DNA from: Weimeria sp002480925
Lineage (GTDB): Bacteria; Bacillota; Clostridia; Lachnospirales; Lachnospiraceae
Direction of reading: 5' to 3'
DNA length: 64,000 nucleotides
NCBI RefSeq assembly: GCF_052064335.1
Contig: NZ_JBQHVU010000009.1
Span: 31,273 to 95,272, forward strand
The translations under genes were made by a program, and so were the position numbers. Positions 1 to 7,802 of the stretch are shown piece by piece; position 1 is the first letter of the stretch, and every line of letters begins with the position of its first letter. The notes below the pieces were generated by a model, which saw only the letters and a program-made list of their open reading frames with translations, was not told the DNA's origin and searched no databases.

Positions 1-660
1 AACCCTGCCCTCTGTCGTCTCTGCTATATGGGTAAGGAGCTGCTCTGCCTTCCTCAGATCGTCATCATAGCTTATGGCAAATGTCAGATCTGTCTGTCTC
101 TTGTCTGAAGTCGTGACATTGGTAAGCGATGAATTCGCAAGCGTACCGTTAGGGATCACGACTATCTTGTTGTCTATAGTCCTTAACCTTGTGTAGAATA
201 TGGAGATCTCCGTGACTGTTCCCTCGTTCTTATGTGTATCCTCTATTATATAATCGCCTACCTTAAAGGGCTTGAGTAAAAGTATAAGAACCCCTCCGGC
301 GAAGTTGGAAAGAGACCCCTGCAGGGCAAGTCCTGCAGTAAGTCCTAAAGAGGCGACCGCTGCTGCCACCGAGGATGTCTGGATTCCAAAAAGATTTAAG
401 ATGATAAGGATGAGCACTACATAGCACAGGATCTTAAGTACGCCGTCCGTAAACTGCCTGACTCCTGTATCCACTTCTCTGCGCTCAAGCGAGGATGCTA
501 TGACCTTCCTTATGAATCTGATCACCTTTGCGCCTAGGAACCAGACGACAAGGGCTATGACCACGCTCCAGAAGAAATCGAGCGAGCCTGAAAGGAATTT
601 CCTGAGCCATTCTGTAAGAACCCCGCTGTTTACTGTTAGAAATAAATAGCCTGTCTGCAT
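1..660 (-). CDS. mscS: MscS-family mechanosensitive channel (partial, C-terminus outside window)
   Basis: N-terminal 220 residues of a small-conductance mechanosensitive channel, which opens when membrane tension rises and releases osmolytes. My translation shows hydrophobic segments near residues 20-40 and 60-85, then the Ala/Gly-rich pore helix (AAAVASLGLTAGLALQG near residue 95) followed by a Phe-Lys-Val-Gly-Asp stretch that begins the beta domain, the usual MscS order. The gene runs off position 1, so the last part of the cytoplasmic domain is missing. It starts 5 nt after the folC stop codon and is probably the last visible gene of a degV-folC-mscS operon. The family call is firm; the exact subtype is not resolved. 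Confidence 0.88.
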   Translation of the reverse strand, partial: MQTGYLFLTVNSGVLTEWLRKFLSGSLDFFWSVVIALVVWFLGAKVIRFIRKVIASSLERREVDTGVRQFTDGVLKILCYVVLILIILNLFGIQTSSVAAAVASLGLTAGLALQGSLSNFAGGVLILLLKPFKVGDYIIEDTHKNEGTVTEISIFYTRLRTIDNKIVVIPNGTLANSSLTNVTTSDKRQTDLTFAISYDDDLRKAEQLLTHIAETTEGRV

Positions 661-665
661 TGGTC

Positions 666-1934
666 TTACCTCAAATTCTTTAATAATTCTCCTGCAAAAT
701 ACAAGGAGCCAAAGGCCACTATTCCAAGTGAACTCTCACCCGAGACAAGCTTCCTTGCCATCGCAAGTGCCTGATCTATATCAGCTGCTGCCACCGCGTC
801 TGCTCCCTGATCCCTTACTATCTCACATAGACTATCGGCATCGAGGCTCCTTGTGCTCGGATTAGCGACGCAGATATAGGAGGCCGCAATGCTTTTTGTC
901 CTGCTTACCATATGGCGCACGTCCTTATCCTTCATTGCTGAGATAAGAAAAACAAACCTTTTATCCGGATAGGTCTCCTTCAGTGTCCCAGAAAGCGCCT
1001 TGACCCCCTGAGGATTATGGGAGCCGTCTATTATAAAGAGAGGATCATCTGATATCTTCTGTATACGGGCCGGCCAGGTAACTGACCTGATTCCCGAAAG
1101 TGCCTTTGAGACGTCAGCCATTGAGTCGGAAAACTCAAGTGCCGCAAGAGCTGCCGCCTCATTATCAAACTGGAAATCCCCGGCAAGAGGCGGAGTCATC
1201 GAAGGATCACGAAGCTGGGCCTTCATAGAGGCCACTATAAGCGGGGCGCTGACTGAATTCCTCACTGTCTGATCATAGGCCTCATCACATTCGAAGTAGC
1301 CTCTTGTGAATTTCTTTATCTCTCTCCTGACCGATGGCAGATTATGAGCAATGATGACCGGCATTCCGTCACGGATTATACCGGCCTTTTCATCTGCTAT
1401 TTTTTCAAGCGTATCTCCAAGAATTTCAGTATGATCAAGACCTATGGCGGTTATAACACCTGCTACCGGAGTCTGGCTTATGCCTCTTGTAGAATCGAGC
1501 CTGCCTCCAAGTCCGGTCTCCAATACCACATAATCGCAGCCCTGCTCCTTGAAATAAAGCAGAGCCGTCGCCAGACACAGGTCAAAGAAGGTCGGCTCAT
1601 ACCCCTCGTCCGTTCTTACAGACAGAACCCTTTCTGCCAGTCTTGCAAAATCAGCCTCGCTTATATATCTGCGATTCACCTGGATCCTCTCCCTTATAGT
1701 GATCAGATGAGGAGAGATGAAAAGTCCGGTCTTAAAGCCATTTGCCTCTAAGGCCGCAGCTATATAGACTGCGACTGAGCCCTTGCCATTGGTCCCGGCT
1801 ATATGAAAAATCTTCAAACCCCTGTCAGGATCTGAAAGCTTGGGAAGCAGATGCTCTGTGACCTCTCGTCCCGATCTGCGTCCGAAGCGCTTTAATGATT
1901 CAATCTGTTTAACAATATCGGAATATTCACTCAT
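666..1934 (-). CDS. folC: Bifunctional folylpolyglutamate synthase / dihydrofolate synthase
   Basis: FolC adds glutamate to folates (and to dihydropteroate) using ATP in the cytoplasm. The protein is 422 residues, usual for the family. It shows the Mur-ligase-type P-loop HIAGTNGKGS near residue 46, a TGLGGRLDSTR motif, and DGSHNPQG in the C-terminal domain. The open frame extends 63 codons upstream through degV, but the ATG at 1934 overlaps the degV stop by 4 nt (ATGA) and begins just before the conserved region, so I start there. Translational coupling with degV is likely. The pairing with degV and mscS does not point to a special role. Confidence 0.93.
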   Translation of the reverse strand: MSEYSDIVKQIESLKRFGRRSGREVTEHLLPKLSDPDRGLKIFHIAGTNGKGSVAVYIAAALEANGFKTGLFISPHLITIRERIQVNRRYISEADFARLAERVLSVRTDEGYEPTFFDLCLATALLYFKEQGCDYVVLETGLGGRLDSTRGISQTPVAGVITAIGLDHTEILGDTLEKIADEKAGIIRDGMPVIIAHNLPSVRREIKKFTRGYFECDEAYDQTVRNSVSAPLIVASMKAQLRDPSMTPPLAGDFQFDNEAAALAALEFSDSMADVSKALSGIRSVTWPARIQKISDDPLFIIDGSHNPQGVKALSGTLKETYPDKRFVFLISAMKDKDVRHMVSRTKSIAASYICVANPSTRSLDADSLCEIVRDQGADAVAAADIDQALAMARKLVSGESSLGIVAFGSLYFAGELLKNLR

Positions 1935-2788
1935 ACTGCCATTATCACTCCGCCGTCTCCGGCATACATAGATGATACTCCCGCAGTCTCCAGCACAAAG
2001 ACATCCTTGAAAAGTCCTGTCCTCTTTACCTTCTCCTTTAGCGATGAGGCCGTATCCGGTGCATTGCAATGCGATATGGCCACTACCTTCTGATCCGGAT
2101 GCGAAGTGACCTGGACCATACAATCCACCATCTTGTCAAGGGAACGGATCATCCCTCTGGCCTGACCTAACTGCTGTATGCTCCCCTCAGGAGTGGATCC
2201 CATCACAGGCTTTATAGAAAGTGTAGTCGCAAGCATGGCCTTAAGAGACCCCAGGCGGCCTGCTTTCCTAAGTGTATCAAGGGACTCAAGAACGAAAAAT
2301 GTATGTTCCTCCCTGATAAAGCTATCGACTGCCCTTATGACTTCGTCAAAGGTAAGGCCCTTTTTCTCCTCCTGCTCTATATGCTCTGCTATTAGTGTCT
2401 GGCCGATCGAGGCAGACCTGGAATCGAAGACATGGATCCGCTTCAGAGGTCCCTCATCATCCTCATGCTCCTCCTGATAGAGGCTCCTTGCCAGCACTGC
2501 TGCATTGTATGAGCCTGAAAGCTTGGCTGAAAGAGTAACTATATATATATTATCCGCTTCTGCCTCTTCTATAGCGGCAAGGTAGCTTGCCGGAGACGGG
2601 CAGGCAGAATGAGGCGGCTCCTTGGAGTCCTTCATCTTCTTCAGAAAGGCCTTCTGGTCAAAGGTGCTGTCATCCTTCTGTTCGTAGCTACCCACCTGAA
2701 GGGTAAGGGGAATATGTGAGAAATGTGCCTTGTCTTCATCCATATGCCGGGTGAACTCACCACAGCTGTCCACGATAATCTTATACAT
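1931..2788 (-). CDS. DegV family fatty-acid-binding protein (FakB-like)
   Basis: DegV-fold protein of 285 residues. Family members bind a fatty acid and present it to the FakA kinase for phosphorylation. Visible family marks are the N-terminal IIVDSCGEF strand, the TLSAKLSGSYNAA helix region and the VLESLDTLRKAGRLG stretch. A candidate -10 TATAAT lies at 2828-2833 on the minus strand with a weak -35, and an AGGA Shine-Dalgarno precedes the ATG. It is the first gene of the degV-folC-mscS unit. A stand-alone fragment resembling the FakA C-terminal domain lies about 60 kb away in this window. The lipid ligand cannot be predicted. Confidence 0.88.
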   Translation of the reverse strand: MYKIIVDSCGEFTRHMDEDKAHFSHIPLTLQVGSYEQKDDSTFDQKAFLKKMKDSKEPPHSACPSPASYLAAIEEAEADNIYIVTLSAKLSGSYNAAVLARSLYQEEHEDDEGPLKRIHVFDSRSASIGQTLIAEHIEQEEKKGLTFDEVIRAVDSFIREEHTFFVLESLDTLRKAGRLGSLKAMLATTLSIKPVMGSTPEGSIQQLGQARGMIRSLDKMVDCMVQVTSHPDQKVVAISHCNAPDTASSLKEKVKRTGLFKDVFVLETAGVSSMYAGDGGVIMAV

Positions 2789-2862
2789 CTGTTTTCCTGC
2801 CTTAGCTCAGTTACATTAATTGAGACTATTATAAATGATTTGCCACCGAAAATAAAGACAAA

Positions 2863-2903
2863 AAAGGACGGGGCCTTTTCCTAAGAAAAAGATCCCGTCC
2901 TTT
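2863..2903 (-). terminator. Rho-independent terminator of the cold-shock gene
   Basis: A perfect 10-bp stem (2863-2872 with 2894-2903) is followed on the minus strand by a T run. It lies 17 nt after the csp stop codon and isolates csp from degV. Confidence 0.85.
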
Positions 2904-2920
2904 CTGATCCAATGATCCGT

Positions 2921-3121
2921 TTAGTCTGCTACTTTTACATTAACAGCCTGAGGTCCCTTTGCTCCCTCTGTAAGGTCAAACTCGACCGTGGCGCCCTCTG
3001 AAAGGGTCTTGAATCCGTCACCAAGAATTCCTGAATAGTGAACGAAAACATCCTTTCCATCTCCATCAGAGATGAAGCCATAACCCTTCTGATTATTAAA
3101 CCACTTAACTGTGCCTCTCAT
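2921..3121 (-). CDS. csp: Cold-shock protein (CspA family)
   Basis: Single cold-shock domain of 66 residues, a nucleic-acid chaperone that binds single-stranded RNA and DNA. Both RNA-binding motifs are present: RNP1 KGYGFI and RNP2 VFVHY. The gene has a GGAGG ribosome-binding site, a promoter about 70 nt upstream and a strong terminator right after it, so it is monocistronic. The leader of about 60 nt is shorter than that of E. coli cspA, and I see no clear cold-box. Confidence 0.96.
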   Translation of the reverse strand: MRGTVKWFNNQKGYGFISDGDGKDVFVHYSGILGDGFKTLSEGATVEFDLTEGAKGPQAVNVKVAD

Positions 3122-3188
3122 TTCTAAATCCTCCAGTCGGAAACAGATGTCATTAAATCTAAAAACATCATAAACTTATAACATCTAT

Positions 3189-3217
3189 ATTTTATACTTC
3201 CTGACTCTGGATGTAAA
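3189..3217 (-). promoter_or_regulatory. Vegetative promoter of the cold-shock gene
   Basis: Minus strand: TTTACA (3212-3217), 17-bp spacer, TAAAAT (3189-3194). It fits a housekeeping sigma factor and gives a leader of roughly 60 nt. Confidence 0.6.
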
Positions 3218-3225
3218 GGACATTT

Positions 3226-3720
3226 TCAAAAATCTATCGAATTTCTGGCAAGAAATCCTTCAAAATATCTGTCCCATTCCTGATCTAAGGACCGGTCCGG
3301 CGAAAAAACGCTGTAATTCGTTCCTGTAACAGCCGTTACTTCCCCGTTTTTATAGGAAACCGTGATATTTAATGAAATTATATCTGAAGGTGACAGCGAT
3401 GAGGAAGACTTTTCTATCAGATCAGCCACCAGTGAGGCCGGAGCGTGAAAAACAAGCTTCATCGCGAGCGGAGTCCTCTTGCCCTTTATTATCTCAAACA
3501 GGAATCCCCTGATAAGCCTATATCTGACAAAGGGCTCATCCGGAAAATCCTCACTTGCCCTTTCCTCATCTGAATAATAGTCTGAAATGAAGCTGCCGTC
3601 TATTGTATATGTGACAAAGGTCTTTACTACAGCCTCACTTACAGTGAAGCTGTCAAAGACATCGCGGGTAAGAAGCCCTGACATGAACTCCCTTATCCCG
3701 CTTATTCTGAATAATTTCAT
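3226..3720 (-). CDS. DUF5721-type protein of unknown function
   Basis: Protein of 164 residues without signal peptide or membrane segment. The pattern of an N-terminal IREFMSGLL..DVFDSF.VSEA block, then FTIDG-like text, resembles the uncharacterised DUF5721 family found in Lachnospiraceae; this is recall, not a search. The frame can be opened six codons earlier at a GTG that overlaps the clpX stop, but the ATG at 3720 has a GGGAG Shine-Dalgarno at good spacing and starts the conserved text, so I prefer it. It ends the rdgB-to-clpX operon. No function can be inferred from its motifs. Confidence 0.72.
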   Translation of the reverse strand: MKLFRISGIREFMSGLLTRDVFDSFTVSEAVVKTFVTYTIDGSFISDYYSDEERASEDFPDEPFVRYRLIRGFLFEIIKGKRTPLAMKLVFHAPASLVADLIEKSSSSLSPSDIISLNITVSYKNGEVTAVTGTNYSVFSPDRSLDQEWDRYFEGFLARNSIDF

Positions 3721-3734
3721 ACCTAACTCCCGGA

Positions 3735-5273
3735 TCACTTATCTGAAGCAGTTATTTCCTTCTTCTCGTCGGTCCTCATAGTGATAAGAGGTGAGCCCTT
3801 TCCCTCTATATATTCTCTGGTGATAGTCACCTCGCCTATATCAGGATCTTTAGGTATCTCATACATTATATCATTCATGAAGCCTTCGATGATTGACCGT
3901 AAGGCCCTGGCACCAAGCTTCCTTTTCTTTGCCTCCTCGGCAATATAAGAAAGCGCCTTTTCATCGAATGACAGCTTTACCTCATCAAGAGCGAGAAGCT
4001 TCTGGTACTGCTTTATTATGGCATTCTTAGGCTCGGTCAGTATCCTTACCAGCATATCGGTATCCAGAGGATCGAGTGTGCATATGACAGGAAGTCTTCC
4101 GATAAACTCAGGAATGAATCCAAACTTCCTTAAGTCTTCAGCCGTGACCTTGTCGAGGATCTTCTCATCATTATCATATTCATCTCCAAGATCAGAAACG
4201 AATCCGATCGAGCTTGATCTCTTAAGTCTCTCCTTTATCACATCGGTAAGCCTCGGGAAAGCTCCGCCGCAGATGAAAAGGATGTTGCTGGTATCGACCA
4301 TTGTCATAGGAACCATAGCATTCTTGCTTGAGGCTCCTACAGGTACCTCTACCTCTGCCCCCTCGAGCAGCTTTAACATTCCCTGCTGTACCGACTCACC
4401 GTTTATGTCCCTGTTGGTGGCAGAATTCTTCTTGGCAAGCTTATCTATCTCATCGATAAAGATAATTCCCTTCTCAGCCCTTTCGACATCATTGTCAGCA
4501 GCCGCAAGCAGTTTGCTCACAACAGACTCTATATCATCACCTATATAGCCTGCCTCTGTAAGTGAGGTGGCATCGGTTATGGCAAGAGGTACATCAAGAA
4601 GCCTGGCCAGAGTCTTTACCATATAGGTTTTTCCGCATCCAGTCGGGCCAAGCATAAGGATATTGCTCTTTTCTAAGACTACGTCATCATTCTCGTCATT
4701 TTCGAGAAGATTTTCACTCTCGATTATCCTCTTGTAGTGGTTATATACAGCCACCGCCATGATCTTCTTGGCTTTTTCCTGACCTACTATATATTCGTCA
4801 AGCTCTGCCTTTATCTTATGCGGAGGCGGTATATTCTTTATATCGATAACAGCTCCCTCGGACTCTTGGCCTTTTTTACCTTCCTTCTGTTCTTTTCTCT
4901 TCTTTATCCTCTGATTGGCAGGGACCTGAGGAGAGGTGGACAGGAAGCTGGCTATATCGTTCAGATTGAATACAGGAAAGCCTCCGTTCCCGGCATTGTT
5001 CGTAGTATGGGAATCATCCGGATCGAGCTGGGGAAAGCCTGCCGGGAACATATTGCCGGGACCATAGTTTCCCATTGTATCGAAGGTCTTCTGCATACAA
5101 TCCACGCAGATGCTGATTCCTCCGGTGATATGGATCATCTTGCCGGCGACACTCTCCGGACGCCGGCATATATAGCAGATATCCTCATAGTCATCTGAGC
5201 TTGTGCCGGACTTATCTGTATCTGTGCTGTTATTGGTATCAACTACTTCTTTGAACTGGTCTTTATCATTCAT
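3735..5273 (-). CDS. clpX: ATP-dependent protease ATP-binding subunit ClpX, long-linker form
   Basis: AAA+ unfoldase of 512 residues that feeds substrates to ClpP. The N-terminal zinc-binding domain has Cys33, Cys36, Cys56 and Cys59. Walker A GPTGCGKT is near residue 210, followed by Walker B IIFIDEIDKL, a pore-loop-like GYIGDD, an IGF motif for docking on ClpP and a GAR sensor-2 motif near the end. It is 80-100 residues longer than usual: the extra length is a 15-30-residue acidic, Ser/Thr-rich N-terminal tail and a long Asn/Gly/Lys-rich linker (about residues 62-155) between zinc domain and AAA+ core. clpP is not adjacent. The start codon overlaps the glgP stop by 4 nt. Confidence 0.93.
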   Translation of the reverse strand: MNDKDQFKEVVDTNNSTDTDKSGTSSDDYEDICYICRRPESVAGKMIHITGGISICVDCMQKTFDTMGNYGPGNMFPAGFPQLDPDDSHTTNNAGNGGFPVFNLNDIASFLSTSPQVPANQRIKKRKEQKEGKKGQESEGAVIDIKNIPPPHKIKAELDEYIVGQEKAKKIMAVAVYNHYKRIIESENLLENDENDDVVLEKSNILMLGPTGCGKTYMVKTLARLLDVPLAITDATSLTEAGYIGDDIESVVSKLLAAADNDVERAEKGIIFIDEIDKLAKKNSATNRDINGESVQQGMLKLLEGAEVEVPVGASSKNAMVPMTMVDTSNILFICGGAFPRLTDVIKERLKRSSSIGFVSDLGDEYDNDEKILDKVTAEDLRKFGFIPEFIGRLPVICTLDPLDTDMLVRILTEPKNAIIKQYQKLLALDEVKLSFDEKALSYIAEEAKKRKLGARALRSIIEGFMNDIMYEIPKDPDIGEVTITREYIEGKGSPLITMRTDEKKEITASDK

Positions 5274-7762
5274 ATATCAACTTCTTCATCGGTCTCGTTG
5301 TCAGGTGTGACAACTACATGATCAAGGTGCCAGATATCATCCACATACTGCTGTATAGTCCTGTCTGAGGAGAACTTTCCGCAGCAGGCTGTATTTGTCA
5401 TTGCCATCCGCGTCCATTTCTGCTCGTCCTGATAGGCTTGTGAAATAGCATTCATAGCCTCGGTATATGATCTGAAATCCTTCAGGTTGAAGTACGTATC
5501 GGCGTACTGGGTATCGTTGGTATTCAGAAGAGAATTATAGATCGGTCTGAAAAGCTCTGTATCATCAGGGCTGTAAAAGCCGCTTACCAGCTGCATCAGA
5601 ACCTTCCTTATATCCTGATCAGAGTTGAAGATATCCATAGGATTGTAGTCTCTCTTCTGCTCATGCTCTATTACCTCATCGGCGCTCATCCCGAAGATAA
5701 AGGCATTCTCCCTGCCCATCTCCTCGACCATCTCCACCGTTGCTCCATCCATGGTACCGACGGTCACAGCTCCGTTAAGCATGAATTTCATATTGGAGGT
5801 TCCGCTGGCCTCCTTGGAGGCTGTTGAGATCTGCTCGGATACATCTGCGGCAGCAAAGATCAGTTCGGCATTTGAAACCTTGTAATCCTCTATGAATACG
5901 ACCTTTATCTTGCCTCCTATGCTCCTGTCATTATTTATGACAGCTGCCACATTATTTATAAGCTTGATGGTAAGCTTTGCTATCCTGTAGCCGGCGGCAG
6001 CCTTGGCTCCGAAGATATATGTCTTAGGATAATAAGGAATCTCCGGATGCTCCTTCAGCTGATTGTATTCATACATCACATGGAGTATGTTCAGAAGCTG
6101 TCTCTTGTACTCGTGCAGTCTCTTGACCTGGACGTCAAATATAGAATCCGGATTTACGTCTATTCCGTTGTGCTCCTTTATATACTTAGCCAGACGGACC
6201 TTGTTCTTGTACTTAATGGTACGAAACTCCTGGCAGGCCCTTTCGTCATTGACAAAGACAGAAAGCCTCTTCAACTGGGATAAGTCCCTTATCCAGCCAT
6301 CGCCGATCTTGTCAGTTACCCATTCTGCAAGAAGCGGATTGCCATGGAGCAGGAATCTCCTCTGAGTGATACCGTTTGTCTTGTTGTTGAACTTCCACGG
6401 ATACATCTCATAGAAATCCTTAAGTGTCTCCTTCTTCAGGATCTCAGTATGAAGCTTTGCGACACCGTTTACAGAGAAGGCTGCAGCAATAGCCAGATAT
6501 GCCATCCTGACCTGTCCGTTATAGATTATGGCCATACGGTCGACCTTGCCCTGGTCTCCCGGATACTTTTCCTGAACCTGCAGGCAGAAACGACGGTTTA
6601 TCTCTTCAACTATATTGTAGATACGAGGAAGAAGCCTTGCAAAGATCTCTATTGGCCATTTCTCAAGGGCCTCATTCATTATGGTATGGTTGGTATAGGC
6701 AACGCAGTGTGTCGTTATATCCCAGGCCTCATCCCAGCCAAGTCCCTCGACATCCATAAGAAGCCTCATAAGTTCAGCAACTGTAAGTGTAGGATGAGTA
6801 TCATTCATCTGGAAGACTACCTTCTTAGGCAGATCATGGATATCATCATGATACTTCTTGAATCTCTGGATAGCTCTCTGAAGTGATGCAGATACAAAGA
6901 AGTACTGCTGCTTCAGTCTCAGCTCCTTTCCTGAGATATGGTTGTCGTTAGGATAGAGAACTTCCACAAGTGACCTGGCCAGATTCTCATCCTCGACTGC
7001 CTTCTGATAATCTCCCTTGTCAAATGACTCAAGAGAGAATACCTGCTTTGGGACGGCATCCCATATCATAAGGGAGTTTACGACATGATTATTGTATCCG
7101 ACTATAGGCATGTCATATGGCACTGCAAGTACTGAATTGTAGTTCTCCTGTATGAAACGGATATTGCCGTCTGGAGTAGTCTCAGAGCGGACATAGCCTC
7201 CGAACTTTACCTCAAAAGTATATTCCTCTCTCTTGAGTTCGAAGGGATATCCGTCACGAAGCCAGTCATCAGGTACCTCCTTCTGATAGCCATTCTCGAT
7301 CTTCTGACGGAACATACCATATCTGTATCTGATCCCGCATCCATAGGCAGGGTAGCCCAGAGTAGAAAGGGAATCAAGGAAGCAGGCCGCAAGTCTTCCC
7401 AGACCTCCGTTTCCAAGAGCTGGATCCGGCTCCTGATCCTCGACCGAGACTATGTCTACGCCCAGCTCATCGAGAGCCTTCTTGAACTCGTCGTAAACAC
7501 ACAGGTTTAACATGTTGTTCCCCAGTGCCCGGCCCATAAGGAACTCCATCGACATATAGTAGACAGTCTTCGGATCTTCCTTCTCCATGGCCTTCTGGGT
7601 TGCAAGCCAGTCGTCAATGATCTCATCCTTTACGACCAGAGAAACTGCCTGGAAAATCTCCTTCTCTGTAGCCTCTTTAAATTCTTTACGGTAAAGGTGC
7701 CTTACATTCTTCCTGATCTCGTCCTTTATTGTGTCCTTGTCCAGCTTCTCTAAATGGCTCAT
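5270..7762 (-). CDS. glgP: Glycogen/starch phosphorylase
   Basis: GT35 phosphorylase of 830 residues that releases glucose-1-phosphate from storage glucan with pyridoxal phosphate as cofactor. The PLP-lysine region EASGTSNMKFMLNG and the following TVGTMDGATVE are intact, as is the N-terminal GNGGLGRLAACFLDS stretch. Length is typical. A GGGAGGA ribosome-binding site precedes the ATG. The gene sits between ileS (40 nt upstream) and clpX (4-nt overlap), an unusual mix in one transcript. The glycogen-synthesis genes glgC and glgD lie at 54.7-57.1 kb, so this genome both makes and degrades glycogen. Confidence 0.97.
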   Translation of the reverse strand: MSHLEKLDKDTIKDEIRKNVRHLYRKEFKEATEKEIFQAVSLVVKDEIIDDWLATQKAMEKEDPKTVYYMSMEFLMGRALGNNMLNLCVYDEFKKALDELGVDIVSVEDQEPDPALGNGGLGRLAACFLDSLSTLGYPAYGCGIRYRYGMFRQKIENGYQKEVPDDWLRDGYPFELKREEYTFEVKFGGYVRSETTPDGNIRFIQENYNSVLAVPYDMPIVGYNNHVVNSLMIWDAVPKQVFSLESFDKGDYQKAVEDENLARSLVEVLYPNDNHISGKELRLKQQYFFVSASLQRAIQRFKKYHDDIHDLPKKVVFQMNDTHPTLTVAELMRLLMDVEGLGWDEAWDITTHCVAYTNHTIMNEALEKWPIEIFARLLPRIYNIVEEINRRFCLQVQEKYPGDQGKVDRMAIIYNGQVRMAYLAIAAAFSVNGVAKLHTEILKKETLKDFYEMYPWKFNNKTNGITQRRFLLHGNPLLAEWVTDKIGDGWIRDLSQLKRLSVFVNDERACQEFRTIKYKNKVRLAKYIKEHNGIDVNPDSIFDVQVKRLHEYKRQLLNILHVMYEYNQLKEHPEIPYYPKTYIFGAKAAAGYRIAKLTIKLINNVAAVINNDRSIGGKIKVVFIEDYKVSNAELIFAAADVSEQISTASKEASGTSNMKFMLNGAVTVGTMDGATVEMVEEMGRENAFIFGMSADEVIEHEQKRDYNPMDIFNSDQDIRKVLMQLVSGFYSPDDTELFRPIYNSLLNTNDTQYADTYFNLKDFRSYTEAMNAISQAYQDEQKWTRMAMTNTACCGKFSSDRTIQQYVDDIWHLDHVVVTPDNETDEEVDI

Positions 7763-7802
7763 TTTGTCCTCCCTGCGTACATGACGCCTGCGTCTTATAG
7801 AC

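Noticed and set aside
1935..2123. Longer start of folC
   Set aside because: The extra 63 codons lie within degV and show no FolC likeness; the ATGA overlap is a better start.
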